Below are positions 11,801-20,176 of a DNA stretch of 64,000 nt, piece by piece. The notes below the pieces were generated by a model, which searched no databases, was not told the origin of the DNA, and saw only the letters and a list, made by a program, of their open reading frames with translations. The stretch is from Symbiodinium natans (taxonomy: Eukaryota; Sar; Dinophyceae; Suessiales; Symbiodiniaceae), in assembly GCA_905221605.1 (NCBI GenBank), contig CAJNDS010001768.1, positions 124,001-188,000 of the forward strand. Reading direction: 5' to 3'. Each line of letters starts with the position of its first letter. Positions within the stretch are counted from its first letter, which is position 1. The position numbers were made by a program, and so were the translations under genes.

Positions 11801-14800
11801 GGCACCCTTTTTTGGATCAAAATCAAACATAAGGGAGCCTAAACCTAGAGTGACAGGCGACTAAGGGCCTACTCTGGGTCCCAGTTGCCCTAACCCTAAA
11901 CCCTGAACCCTGAACCCTAAACCCTAAACCCTGAAGCTCTGAAGCTCTGGCGTCCAAACACCCCCCCCCCCCCCCCCCCCCCCCCCCACCCCCCCCAAGC
12001 TCTGGCAGCCAAAGCAACTGCTGCGCCCGACGCAATCCGAGCTCCACGTCCCGGAGAACCTGGGTTTAGGGTTTAGGGTTTGGGGCTTAGGGTTTGGGAT
12101 TTAGGCTTTGGGGTTTGGGGATTAGGGTTCAGGGTTTAGGGGTTAGGGGTTAGGGCTTAGGGTTTGGGGTTTAGGGTTAGGGTTTAGGGTTTGGGGTTTA
12201 GGGTTTGGGGTTTGGGCTTTAAGGTTTAGGGTTTAGGGTTGGTTAGGGTTTAGGGTCTAGGGTTTGGGGTTGCGGGTTTAGGGTTTGGGGTTTAGGGTTT
12301 GGGGCTTAGGGATAAGGGCTCAACCTTATGAGCCCTACTAACTCTGTAGATCCTACCTGTAGCCAAACAAACTACGCTCTAAAGTGGATATACAGGGAAA
12401 CCATAGACAAGGAGCCCTAAACATGTAGGTTGTTGGGCTACAGGTTAAGCCCCGCAACCCGAAAACCCCAAACCCTGCGACATTTGCTTCCAGGCCTGAC
12501 ATATCCTCAAGTACCTCCGACGTCTGGGGTCCTCTTATGACCTCTTGGGTTTAGGGTTTAGGGCTTAGGGTTTAATTAGGGTTTAGGGTTTAGGGCTTAG
12601 GGTTTGGGGTTTAGCCCTAGGTTTAAGGCTCTAAGCGGTGGCCTAAGTATCCCGGACCTCCAAGTCGTTTTTTGAAGGTCATTACCTTAACGACAGGCCC
12701 TGAACACCCTGTCGAGAAACCCTGACATAGAACTCCCCAACCGCGCCCAAACCTGGAACCATAAACCCAAAATCCTAAGCGCGCCCGAAACCGGAACCAT
12801 AAACCCTAAACCCTAAACCCCAAACCCCAAACCCTAAACCCAAAACCCCAAACCCTAAACCCTTCCCATCTCCCTGCACTTTCAGAAGCTCCTCGCCCCT
12901 TTTCCATGGCGGTGGCCCCGCTGTTAACAACCTGGGCCCAAACCGGGAGGTTGGGGTTTGGGATTTAGGGTTGAGGGTTCATGTTAAGGGTTTTCAGGGT
13001 TCAGGGTTTAGGTTGAGGGCTTGATTCACGGTTTAGGGTTCAGAGTTCAGGGCTTAGGGTTTAGGGCTCAAGGTTTAGGGTTCAAGGTTTGCTTAAGGGC
13101 TTGGCGTCGATACTCCTCGACAGCGCAGCCCTAAACCCATTGAACCCTCCAGCCTCACATGCCTCAGGGCAGGTTTAGGGGTTAGTGTTTCGGGTTCAAT
13201 TAAGGTCTTCAAACTTCAAGCCTCTCTTAGCTGCTGAGTTCATAAGCCCCCCAAAAAGTGTACACTTTCAGTTCTATAGGGGGGTTATAGCATCTCAAAA
13301 AGTCTAAAGTGTACTCACTCAGCTACTAAGCTCTGATCCCTTCCCACCCCAAACCCACATGACATGCACATTTGGGGTTTAGGGTTTAGGGTTTAGGGTT
13401 TAAGGGTTAGGGTTTAGGGTTTAGGGTTTAGGGTTTAGGGTTGAGGGTTTAAGGGTTTAAGGGTTAAGGGTTTAGGGTTTTTTAGATCCCGAACCGGACT
13501 TTTCGGCACTGAAGCCCTGTAGGCATCCTGGGGCCCTTAACCCGGAGACTCCCCGAACCCTGCGCACACCAGGGGTCCTGGATAGGGATTAGTAGGATTT
13601 AGGGGTTCAGGGTTTTTCTCCCCAAGCTCTAAGCCCTAAACCACTAACCCTAAACCCTAGACCCCTTCTTTAAGGTACATGTCGCACAATCAGGATGCGA
13701 AGATGCTGTAGAGTCCCTGAAAGGCACATGGGACTCGGATGTTTGAGGGTTTTCGAACTTGGCGCCCGGGTGCATCTAAGGTTTGGGGTTTCAGGTTTAG
13801 GGTTCAGGGTTTAAGGTTTAGGATTTAGGGGTTTAGGTGTATAGGGTTTAGGATTTAGGGTTTGAGGTATAGGGTTGAAGGTTTGGGGCTCAAGGTGTGG
13901 GATTTAGGCATCTAGGGTTTAGGGATTTCGGGTGTCTAGGGATTTAAGGATTGAATGAGATATTGTTTTAGGACTCAGGGCCTCAATTGCAGAGGTGCAG
14001 AGGTTCGAAGGCCGAGTGACTCGGCTGACCGCGATACCTTTGGCGGTCGCCCAGCGCTCGAAATGCTTGTATTTCCTGAGCTGGCACTCAATGGTTTGAC
14101 AGGGTTTTTTTATAGGGTTTTGTGGGGGGGGGGGGGGTGCAGGGGGCCTTTTTTATGGGGTTTAGAGGGTTTATAGGGTGTTAGAGGTTTAATAGGGTTT
14201 TGTTGGGTGTTTATTGGGTTTATAGAGTTATGACATCCGAACTCACACCGACAGGTCTGTCTACCTAAGCACAGGGTGGCACGGTAAGCACTCAACCCTA
14301 AACCCTATAAAAGCTTCCCACAGCACCGGGTGGCTTAGGGTGGTAACAAAACCAAGAGCGAGGATGGAAGATGTGTTAGCAACGCCCAAAGCACCCAAGT
14401 CATGAATCACACAGACATTCCTACTACACGAATGGGTAGAAAACCCGCCTGCATGTCTGACACCAGGCCATACTTGGAGCAAAGCACCCCTAAACCCCCC
14501 TAAACCCTAAATCCCTAAACCCTAAACCCTAAACCCCGAAAACCACCGGCCTGTTCGTCGGAAGTCCAGTGCTGCCAACGCGACAAAGCATTCGAGACCA
14601 AGAATATGTCAGATATAAGGCGATTCCTCAGCTGGCTGTCAGGGGGTTTAGGGTTTAGGGTTTAGGGTTTAAGGTTTGGGGTTTCGGGTTCCCTAAACTG
14701 CTGCACTCCCAGTTCGGCTTTAAGCCCTAGCCTTGGTACTACAGGAGGCCTTGCACCACCGACCAAAGAAGGTTTAGGGTTTAGGGTTTAGGGTTAGGGT

Positions 14801-17800
14801 TTAGGGTTTAGGGTTTAGGGCTTAGGGTTTAGGATCCCGAGAAGAACCCATAAAACCTCGAAATGATCATTCAAACCCGAGCACTGACGTCCCGCTGGCG
14901 GCACTGTGAAACCTCTTCGCAATATCCAGGGGCTAGTCCTAAACCCCAAACCCTAAACCTCAAAACCTGAACACTAAATCCTAAACCCTCAACCCTCAAC
15001 CCACTGATATGTACTGGTCCACGGATGGGACTTGCGATGGTACCTCCTTATTGCAGTGAAGGTTACGATGAATGGACCCTGTCAGCCTCCCCAGAACACC
15101 AAAGCACGATCTGTTCCCCTGGAACACCTCAGAAACCCAAAAGCCGAGCGTCTGAAACAAGTACTCCTTGGTTGCACAAAAATGCTGGGTTCCGAATTCT
15201 TTGGGTAATTGTCGTATTCGGGGGGGTGGGGAGGGGCCGTATTATCCGGAGATCCAACTATTTTTGCCGTCTTTGCTAGGGGTCCCTTATTCTCGTACAC
15301 TCCCATATCGGGACTGCTCCGTAGACTTGCGTGCTCGGCGTGGGATCGCCGAAGTTATGACGTATAGACTCGGAGGACTTTTGGCTTAGGGTTTAAGGTG
15401 CGTGGATCCGATCTCTGTCCTGTTTCCGGGAATTCATCATGGGCCATGGATCGTGCTTGGCGAACGCCACGGCACCGCCCGGCCATAAAATTGAAGTTTC
15501 GAAGCCCTATACGCTGTCCTACTAAAAGCCTATTCAAAGAACGCCTTGAGCACTAGACCTTCACATTGGAAGAAGGATGCCTCACACATGCTGCCCTACC
15601 AACAGCCTATTCAACAGCCCTGAGCACTAGAAATTCATATTGGAAGAAGGATGAGGGCCCTAAACCCTAAACCCTAAACTTGGGTTCGGCCGGTCCACAC
15701 TAACAGTCAAATAACGCCGTGGCCTTATAACACACAGGCCAAAAATAGCACCAGGAATCCCAGTCAATTTTAGCATATACCGGGTGCTTCTTTTTGTGGG
15801 TCTGCTGGTGGTGACTGTTAGTCACATAGCAGCAGAAATAGCACCAGAAATAGCACAAACAATAGCACAAAAAATAGCACCAGAAATAGCGCCAGGAATA
15901 GCACAAAAAATAGCACAAACAATAGCACCAGAAATAGCACCAGGAATCCCAGTCAATTTTTGCAGCTTAGCATTTACCGGGTGCTGTTTTTTGTGGGTCT
16001 GCTGATGGTGATTGTTAGTCACATAGCACCAGCAGCACCAGAAATAGCACCAGAAATAGCACAAACAATAGAAATAGCACCAGAAATAGCACAAACAATA
16101 GCACAAAAAATAGCACCAGAAATAGCACAAACAATAGCACAAAAAATAGCACCAGAAATAGCACCAGGAATAGCACAAAAAAATGCACCAGAAATAGCAC
16201 CAGAAATAGCACCAGGAATAGCACCAGGAATAGCACCAGGAATAGCAGGAATCTCAGTCAATTTTTTGGCACTTACCGGGTGCTTTTATTTGTGGGTCTG
16301 CTGGTGGTGACTGTTAGTGTGGACCGGCCGAACCCAACCCTAAATCCTAAACCCTAAACCCTCAACCCTAAACCCTAAACCCTAAACCCTAAACAGAACT
16401 CGCAATGTCGCTGCCACAGTTCGCGTAATATGGAGTTGCATGCTCAAGCCATGGCCATGTCTCATGTGGATCGCCGTCGCTTCTAGCATAGGCGTCCCAC
16501 CCTAAACCTTAAACCCTAAACCCTAAACCCTAAACCCTAAACCCTAAACCCTAAACCCTAAACCCTGAACCCTGAACCCTAAACAGATCCCATGACCTGG
16601 AGCCCGATCCCATTAAATTCTCGGGCCCCGAAAAGAATGTAAATCATTCAAACAAAGTATTTACCCAAAGGGTCCATGTACCTATATGGTATATACTTGG
16701 GCCTTAAAGGGGTTCCCATATAGTAGCTTTAGGGCCCAAGTATGTACTATATGGGTACATGGACCCTTAGGGTTAACTTATTCAAACTATTTACATTCCC
16801 GGGCCCCGAAAATAACTCAAATAATTGAAATAAAATGTTTAAATTTGCTTAAATTCACGGGCCCCGAAAAAACTGAAATAAAGTTTAAACAAACAGTTTA
16901 AACTACTTGAATTGTTTTCGGGGCCCGAGAATGTAAATAATGCAAATAATTAAAACAATTTATCTAAATCATTTAAATTCTGGTGCCCCGAAATAATTTA
17001 AATAATTTGATTACGCTATTTAACTGTTTCATAATCATTAATTCGTTAATGTATTCTCTATATAGAAAGAAAAACAGGTAGCAACATAGTACACAAAGGT
17101 CCCTCTCTCATATATATGTATATATACATACATGTCTATACCTGAAACAAGTAACCAAGAAGCAGAGCCTACCCCGCAACCTTTCTCGCCCTCCCACCCC
17201 CACCCCTGCTCCCCGTCCCTCAAAAACATCCTGCCGCAAAGCCAACACAATCCTGCCCCAAAGCCTGCTACTAAACCATAGACACTAAACCCTAAACCCT
17301 AAACCCTAAACCTTAAACCCTAACCCTAATAACCCTAAGACCTAAACCCTAAACCCTAAACCCTCGAAGAGCCCACAAACTGTGGCCCTCACGAAACGCT
17401 CGCCAAAAGGCCCTAAAGCCCCAAACTTGGAATGTTGCCCTGTATGCTGACAGTCCTTTATAGGGATTATAACGGGGGTACTACAATCCGTATTAAAGAC
17501 TGCTAGTAGAAGGGGGAACATCCCAACCCTAAACCCTGAAACCCTTAACCTCAAAGAACCCTAAATCCTGCACCCTGAACCCTGAACCCTGAACCCTGAA
17601 CCCTGAACCCTGAACCCTGAACCCTACACCCCAAAACCTTAAACCCTAAACCAAGAAAACCCTAAACCCTACACCCTAAACCCAAAACCCAAAAAAACCT
17701 AAGCCCTAAAGCCTAAAGCCTAAACCCTAAAACCCTAAAACCCCTCAATCCCAAGCTCGCCGAGAGGCCCACCAGTGGTCGAGCATCGGCTTCCCAGCGA

Positions 17801-19620
17801 CCGGCAGCAGCGCCTTGCTAAGCAAGGGTTTTCGGGTTTAAGGTTTAGGGGTTTAGGGGTTTAGGGGTTTAGGGGTTTAGGGGTTTGGGGGTTTGGGGGT
17901 TTAGGGGTTTAGGGGTTTAGGGGTTTAGGGTTTAGGGTTTAGGGTTTTCGGGTTTAAAGTAGAGGCTTGCTTCGGTTTCGGATTTAGGGTTCAGGGTTTT
18001 TGGGTTTTTTGGCTGGGGTTTGTGGTTTGTGGTTTGTGTAAAAGTTTAGGGCTCAACAAAGGGGAGGGGCTTCATCGGTCTTGCCGAAAGATTAGGGCTT
18101 TTCTTACTTCGTTGAATTTTGTTGTTTTTGTTGTTTTTTAATGTTTTCTTTTGTTGGGGGGGGGGGGGGGGGGTGGGGGAGGGGGTGGATGTTTTGTGGG
18201 GCTTTGGGGGCTACAGGATTCCCAAGCGCTCTCAGAATTTTGGGGTTTGGGGACCTTAGGGGCTTGCAGGGTTGCACACCAGCACCTCGAACTTGCCATG
18301 GGTTTAGGGTTTAGGGTTTAGGGTTTAGGGTTTAGGGTTTAGGGTTTAGGGTTTAGGGTTTAAGATCAGGGCTTGCTCGATACTCGGTACACATCCTCTT
18401 GACAAAAGCCTACAAACCTGGTGAGATCTGGCATGGTGCGCTCGATTACATGTTGACACCGAAACCCTAAACCCTAAACCCTAAGCCCTAAATCCTAAAC
18501 CCCAAGCCCTAAACCCTAAACCCTAAACCCTAAGCCCTAAACCCTAAACCCTAAACCCTAAGCCCTAAACCCCAAGCCCTAAACCCCAAGCCCTAAACCC
18601 TAAGCCCTAAACCCTAACCCCTAAGCCCTAAACCCTAAACCCTAGGATCCCTCCCGGGCCTTTGGCAAGCCGGCCAGGTCGGATGCCTCGGTGGCATCCT
18701 CAAGCTCCTGGCAGCTGAGGGCTGTTTAGGGTTTAGGGTTTGGGGTTTGGGGTTTAGGGTTTAGGGTTTAGGGTTTAGGGCTAGGGTTTAGGGCTAGGGT
18801 TTAGGGCGAGGGTCTAGGGGCTGAGGGCTCCCAAAAGGCTTCCCTGTAGATGCGGGCAGGTTCAGGAGGGTTTAGGGCTTAGGGTAGCAAGCCTAAACCG
18901 CAAACCCTAAAACCTTGAATGCTGGACCCAGAACCCTGTTGAGCACTTTGTCTTAACAAGCAGCAGGGTGCGTCACATCCTTGCCACCGGAAATTTTAGG
19001 GTTTAGGGTTTAGGGTTAGTGCCCTAACTTGTGAAGGCGTTTGGGTGTAGCAAAGCCTGTGAGTCTATGGACTGGGCTGTGAGTCTATGGACTGGCGCCC
19101 TGGCAAGCAATCCCGATAAGTCAGAAGAGTCGCTGCAATGTCGCAAGCAAGCACTTTATTCAAGTTGCTGGAGCCAGTGCTGGTTTCAACTCTCCTGCTG
19201 ACAACACTGACGCTCCCCCCAATATAAACGCTACTAAAGATACCCCTAAACCCTAAACCCCCAATGCCCTTGAAGATTCATCTGAAAACGCTCAGCCTCT
19301 CAGCCCCCACTATCCAAGAGCTCATAGCTTCAGTAACTCCCCAGGCCAGGTGCAAGCCGAAAGAAACCAAACCCAAATAGACCTAAAACCTTGACAGGGT
19401 ACTATGGAGATAGCAAACCCTAAACCCTAAACCCTAAACCCTAAACCCTAAACCCTAAACCCTAAACCCTAAGCCCTAAACCCTAGACCCTAAACCCTAA
19501 ACCCTAAACCCTAAACCCCAGTACGCGGTCGTACATTCTGGAAGACTTTGCCACGCCGGTGCCTGTTCAACCTTGGAGAAGCCCGCAGCGAGGACGATGC
19601 AGATGGCCCCTTCATAGAGC
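2852..19620 (-). CDS. Nucleotidyltransferase (NTP_transferase-like), many micro-exons
   Basis: Predicted exons on the minus strand, in transcript order: 19620-19572, 18707-18660, 17813-17773, 14626-14590, 14080-14013, 13716-13679, 12752-12686, 9905-about 9840, 9269-9253 (weak), 7780-7759, 7724-7667, 7134-7101, 5457-5390, 2890-2852. Joined, they give about 210 codons in the motif order of the sugar-nucleotide/NTP_transferase family: CIVLAAG, LPKALLPVAGKPMLDHW, DIFLVSN, LGAVGEF, VIVFAGDTLFFKDFDL, ERGMCEVDV, VVTFVEKPAAG, SPLFYILEP, FGRFV. Such enzymes transfer a nucleotidyl group from an NTP to a sugar- or alcohol-phosphate; the AGD aspartate usually binds metal. Splice phase is continuous through the first seven introns. 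Odd points: the usual GxGTR loop reads AAGFSK, half the donors are GC, and neither the start codon nor the last exon was found. The substrate cannot be told. Confidence 0.75.
3446..3545. mobile_element. TIR element, family M6 (copy 1)
   Basis: About 100 bp beginning GGCTGCTGAGTTCATAAGCC and ending ACTCACTCAGCAGCTGAG. The core holds AAGTGCACACTTTCAG against GTAAAGTGTACT. A second copy lies at 13225-13330. No coding capacity. Confidence 0.75.
4185..4430. other. Non-heptamer island with open frames on both strands
   Basis: Plus strand: acceptor-like gtgctttcttccttcag at 4321-4337 and donor-like GCA|GTAAGC at 4430/4431 frame 93 nt reading KPVEDLKVKTSRRSTVATTP. Minus strand: a 70-codon frame reads PYAEPKALRWFDRRLSDRG. 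Strand cannot be decided. It falls inside an intron of the nucleotidyltransferase gene as modelled. Confidence 0.3.
5390..5457 (-). CDS. Nucleotidyltransferase exon, SP-FY motif
   Basis: Reads LRHEVSPLFYILEPQAWKHL then SE. The SPLFY phrase matches the family's (A/S)P-x-FY after EKP. Acceptor cttcgaag|CC, donor GAA|GTCTTG. Confidence 0.7.
5573..5820. repeat. Poly-G rich tracts in heptamer context
   Basis: G runs up to about 17 nt at 5580-5616, 5694-5710 and 5766-5795, separated by TTTAGG variants. Confidence 0.7.
6222..6281. mobile_element. Short palindromic element
   Basis: AACTGTACTTATA at the left is inverted as TATAAGTACAGTT at the right, 60 bp in all, with an extra GTAAGTACAGTTAC just after it. 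It probably is a miniature TIR element. Confidence 0.6.
6388..6501. mobile_element. TIR element, family M2, TGCCCAGTA subfamily
   Basis: Left end CTAGGTTGCCCAGTAACCT is inverted at the right as TACTACTGGGCATCCTAG. Core: GATGAAAAAGGGTGCCC ... AAAAAGGGAATAAGGG. The copy at 62687-62822 is close. Confidence 0.75.
7101..7134 (-). CDS. Nucleotidyltransferase exon, EKP motif
   Basis: Eleven codons, VVTFVEKPAAG, plus one base. Acceptor gtgcag|GTC, donor GGA|GCCGCG (GC type). In phase with both neighbours, giving QTSK-VVTFVEKPAAGT. Confidence 0.75.
7667..7724 (-). CDS. Nucleotidyltransferase exon, RGM-EVD motif
   Basis: Reads DVDNPSERGMCEVDVQTSK, matching the family's RGMVEVD region just before the EKP motif. 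Donor AAG|GCTGGA (GC type). The 5' boundary may be up to about 12 nt further upstream. Confidence 0.7.
7759..7780 (-). CDS. Candidate 22-nt nucleotidyltransferase micro-exon
   Basis: Reads GYLKLK between cttcaaag and GCAAGG, the place where the family has its V-x-GY strand. The next exon follows after only 34 nt, so the intron would be very small. A frameshift is the alternative. Confidence 0.45.
7811..7928. mobile_element. TIR element, family M2
   Basis: CCCAGACCCAAGAGTAAGCT at the left, GGGCCTACTCCGGGTCCTGG at the right. Typical core with AAGGGTACGC and AAGGGAATAAGGG. Confidence 0.7.
9253..9269 (-). CDS. Candidate 17-nt nucleotidyltransferase micro-exon
   Basis: Between ttcgctag and GTGTCAGG the 17 nt read (R)FRDSV(F), joining in phase to DFDLQ before and GYLKLKP after. 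It rests on phase and fit alone. Confidence 0.35.
9677..9769. mobile_element. TIR element, family M2 (shortened)
   Basis: Left end decayed (TATCCTAGGTTTCAG); right end GGGCCTACTCCGGGACCTGG. The core holds CCCTAAACCCTAAAAAAGGG, a natural telomere-like seed. Confidence 0.6.
9840..9905 (-). CDS. Nucleotidyltransferase exon 8, AGD metal-binding motif
   Basis: Completes an AGA codon from exon 7, then IGRDVIVFAGDTLFFKDFDL. The aspartate of AGD is the conserved metal ligand in this family. Acceptor cgattag|A. The 3' end is uncertain: GA, GC and GT donors are all possible within 40 nt. Confidence 0.7.
10977..11075. mobile_element. TIR element, family M2, right end lost
   Basis: CCTAGACCCAATTGAGTAAC followed by CTAGGAAGAAAACAGGGTGC and CCTAAAAAAAGGGAA; the right TIR is not recognisable. 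Confidence 0.5.
11211..11465 (-). other. Open frame of unknown value inside a predicted intron
   Basis: About 84 codons are open, with the phrases RIARPDLFKQHPIPE and QQVHGWIGFAGSS. No domain recognised. As modelled it lies in the 2.8-kb intron of the nucleotidyltransferase gene, so it is probably chance or a relic. Confidence 0.2.
11766..11884. mobile_element. TIR element, family M2
   Basis: AGACCTAAGCCCAAGAGTAA at the left and AAGGGCCTACTCTGGGTCCC at the right, with the usual AACAGGGCACCC core. Confidence 0.65.
11960..11998. repeat. Poly-C tract between two copies of GCTCTGGC
   Basis: A run of about 28 C, then A and more C, lies between GCTCTGGCGTCCAAACA and GCTCTGGCAGCCAAAGCA, so the flank appears duplicated around the run. 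Confidence 0.7.
12355..12445. mobile_element. TIR element with 16-bp ends
   Basis: ACCTGTAGCCAAACAA at the left and TTGTTGGGCTACAGGT at the right are inverted with one mismatch. 91 bp, no coding capacity. Single copy in this window. Confidence 0.7.
12686..12752 (-). CDS. Nucleotidyltransferase exon 7
   Basis: Reads LGAVGEFYVRVSRQGVQGLS then L, the family's (R)LGAVGDL helix region. Acceptor ttccag|GT, donor AAG|GTAATG. The following intron (12685-9906, about 2.8 kb) carries heptamer arrays, a poly-C run and TIR elements. Confidence 0.75.
13225..13330. mobile_element. TIR element, family M6 (copy 2)
   Basis: Same order as the copy at 3446 (AGCTGCTGAGTTCATAAGCC ... GTACTCACTCAGCTACTAAG). It lies in the intron between 13679 and 12752 of the nucleotidyltransferase gene. 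Confidence 0.75.
13679..13716 (-). CDS. Nucleotidyltransferase exon 6
   Basis: One base, then DSTASSHPDCAT, then one base. Pyrimidine-rich acceptor gcctttcag|G, donor CAT|GTACCT. Phase matches both neighbours. Confidence 0.65.
14013..14080 (-). CDS. Nucleotidyltransferase exon 5
   Basis: Reads LRKYKHFERWATAKGIAVSR then VT plus two bases. Acceptor gtgccag|CTC, donor TCG|GCCTTC (GC type). It continues the phase of exon 4, giving SN-LRKYKHFERWA. Confidence 0.75.
14590..14626 (-). CDS. Nucleotidyltransferase exon 4
   Basis: Completes a TGG codon with exon 3, then NRLISDIFLVSN, the second beta strand of the fold. Acceptor gctgag|G, donor AAT|GCTTTG (GC type). The spacing from the GKP motif is shorter than usual, so a tiny exon may be missing in the 3.1-kb intron. 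Confidence 0.65.
15514..15653. repeat. Tandem duplication, about 70-bp unit
   Basis: Two copies of CTGYCCTACYAAHAGCCTATTC ... TGAGCACTAGA ... TTGGAAGAAGGATG sit head to tail, divergent by several substitutions and small indels, ending just before the composite TIR element. Confidence 0.75.
15680..16337. mobile_element. Composite TIR element copy A with internal 12-nt repeat
   Basis: A perfect 30-bp TIR bounds 658 bp: left 15680-15709 begins TTGGGTTCGGCCGGTCCACA, right 16308-16337 ends TGTGGACCGGCCGAACCCAA. Inside, a module (TACCGGGTGCTT ... TGTGGGTCTGCTGGTGGTGA, CTGTTAGT) occurs three times, separated by arrays of 12-nt units ATAGCACCAGAA, ATAGCACAAACA, ATAGCACCAGGA and ATAGCACAAAAA. Flanks are CCCTAAAC on the left and CCCTAAAT on the right. 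It lies in the 3.1-kb intron between nucleotidyltransferase exons 3 and 4. No transposase is present, so it would be non-autonomous. Confidence 0.9.
15784..16310 (+). other. Overlapping repeat-derived open frames in copy A
   Basis: Plus-strand frames at 15784-16005 and 15960-16310 start with a hydrophobic stretch (MLLFVGLLVVTVSHIA, MLFFVGLLMVIVSHIA) and continue as IAPE, IAQT, IAPG, IAQK tetrapeptides, ending FTGC-F-LWVC. The minus strand is open in three frames over the same array. A 12-nt unit without stops keeps every frame open, so translation is not implied. The same start and end recur in copy B. Confidence 0.3.
16600..17035. repeat. AT-rich island with spaced CGGGCCCCGAAAA motif
   Basis: GGGCCCCGAAAA or a close variant occurs near 16623, 16801 and 16859, inverted (TTTTCGGGGCCCG) near 16913, and decayed near 16984. 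AT-rich spacers are full of AAATNATTTAAAT. An M3 element sits between the first two motifs. It contrasts with the GC-rich surroundings. Confidence 0.75.
16667..16772. mobile_element. TIR element, family M3
   Basis: AAGGGTCCATGTACCTATAT at the left and ATATGGGTACATGGACCCTT at the right, with inner arms TACTTGGGCC / GGCCCAAGTA. Best-preserved copy; others lie near 9578, 49736, 50270 and 51475. Confidence 0.8.
17427..17526. mobile_element. TIR element, family M1
   Basis: TTGGAATGTTGCCCTGTATG CTGACAGTCC at the left; AGACTGCTAGTAGAAGGGGG AACATCCCAA at the right. Lies in the intron of the nucleotidyltransferase gene after 17773. Confidence 0.7.
17773..17813 (-). CDS. Nucleotidyltransferase exon 3, signature lysine/GKP motif
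   Basis: Reads ALLPVAGKPMLDH plus two bases. This is the strongest single family signature in the gene. Acceptor agcaag|GCG, donor CTG|GTGGGC. Confidence 0.8.
17845..17930. repeat. Locally homogenised 8-mer variant GGTTTAGG
   Basis: Ten or so units of TTTAGGGG/TTTGGGGG replace the 7-mer, with regular heptamers on either side. Confidence 0.75.
18660..18707 (-). CDS. Nucleotidyltransferase exon 2
   Basis: Sixteen codons, ELEDATEASDLAGLPK. Acceptor ctgccag|GAG, donor AAG|GCCCGG (GC type), phase 0 at both ends. It supplies the loop that ends in the PK of the family motif. Confidence 0.7.
19057..19096. repeat. 20-bp perfect tandem duplication
   Basis: CTGTGAGTCTATGGACTGGG is followed at once by a second copy ending in GGC. 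Confidence 0.8.
19572..19620 (-). CDS. Nucleotidyltransferase exon 1 of those recognised
   Basis: Reads (x)LYEGAICIVLAAGFSK, the N-terminal strand and glycine-rich loop of the fold. Donor AAG|GTTGAA, phase 0. The acceptor is uncertain (cgag|GCTC at 19620); the frame stays open further upstream. The start codon must lie in an earlier exon not identified. Confidence 0.65.
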
Positions 19621-19856
19621 CTCGCGGCGGGGGTTTAGGGTTTAGGGTTTAGGGTTTAGGGTTTAGGGTTTAGGGTTTAGGGTTTAGGGTTCGCCCAAAA
19701 ACTCAACCCTAAACTCTAAACTCTGCACCCGAAAACACCCTTCGCAACAAAAAGCTTTCTATGTATGAGTGACATGCAAGAAAGAAGAGTGTGTATTCAT
19801 TCAATTACATATTTTTTCTGTCGTTATGTCTTTTCTCTTTATTAATTTGGTCTTTC

Positions 19857-19953
19857 TCTCTTGCTTTTGCTGTCTCTCTGTCTACTTTTTTCTCTCTCAC
19901 ACTCTCTCACTCACTCACTCTCTCACTTTCTCTTTCTCTCTCTCTCTCTCTTG
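19857..19953. repeat. CT-rich microsatellite
   Basis: CTCTCACTCACT and (TC)n stretches over about 95 bp within a T-rich segment. Confidence 0.8.
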
Positions 19954-19978
19954 CAAACATACACTAGCGAACATACCT

Positions 19979-20085
19979 AGTTCATGGTTGGGACCATATT
20001 CAAAATTTAAGCTGTTATTCCTGATGGGGTTTAAGTACCCTGAAAAAAAAGAATGGTACCCAACAATGACAAAGACACATATGAA
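19979..20085. mobile_element. Dispersed element, family M10
   Basis: TAGTTCATGGTTGGGACCAT ... GGTTTAAGTACCCTGAAAAA ... TACCCAACAATGACAAAGAC. A homologous, more decayed copy lies at 60193-60296. Weakly inverted ends. Confidence 0.6.
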
Positions 20086-20149
20086 ACCATCATCGGTATG
20101 CGTTGTAAGGCTTTTCTTGCGGGGGCCGGGGGCTTGGTAAGCAGTCTGA

Positions 20150-20176
20150 CAGGGGGGGGGGGGGGGGGGGGGGGGG
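20150..20176. repeat. Poly-G run
   Basis: About 25 consecutive G after CTGACA. Confidence 0.85.

Noticed and set aside
9980-12550. Minus-strand islands reading VTQPRVLGAIESIDLRSDLG, EVIRGPQTSEVLEDMSGLEA and VLRDVELGLRRAQQLLWLPE
   Set aside because: They look coding, but they fall inside the nucleotidyltransferase intron defined by matching phase at 12686 and 9905, and some are equally open on the other strand. They show that an open 60-90 nt island alone is weak evidence.
15025-15389. Open frames on both strands, 60-85 codons
   Set aside because: Plus and minus readings look equally plausible, no domain, and the region lies in the 3.1-kb predicted intron.
16395-16496. Island DAYARSDGDPHETWPW / LEHATPYYANCGSDIASS (minus)
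   Set aside because: Good amino-acid composition, but no acceptor that joins exon 3 in phase and no family motif; left out as an exon.
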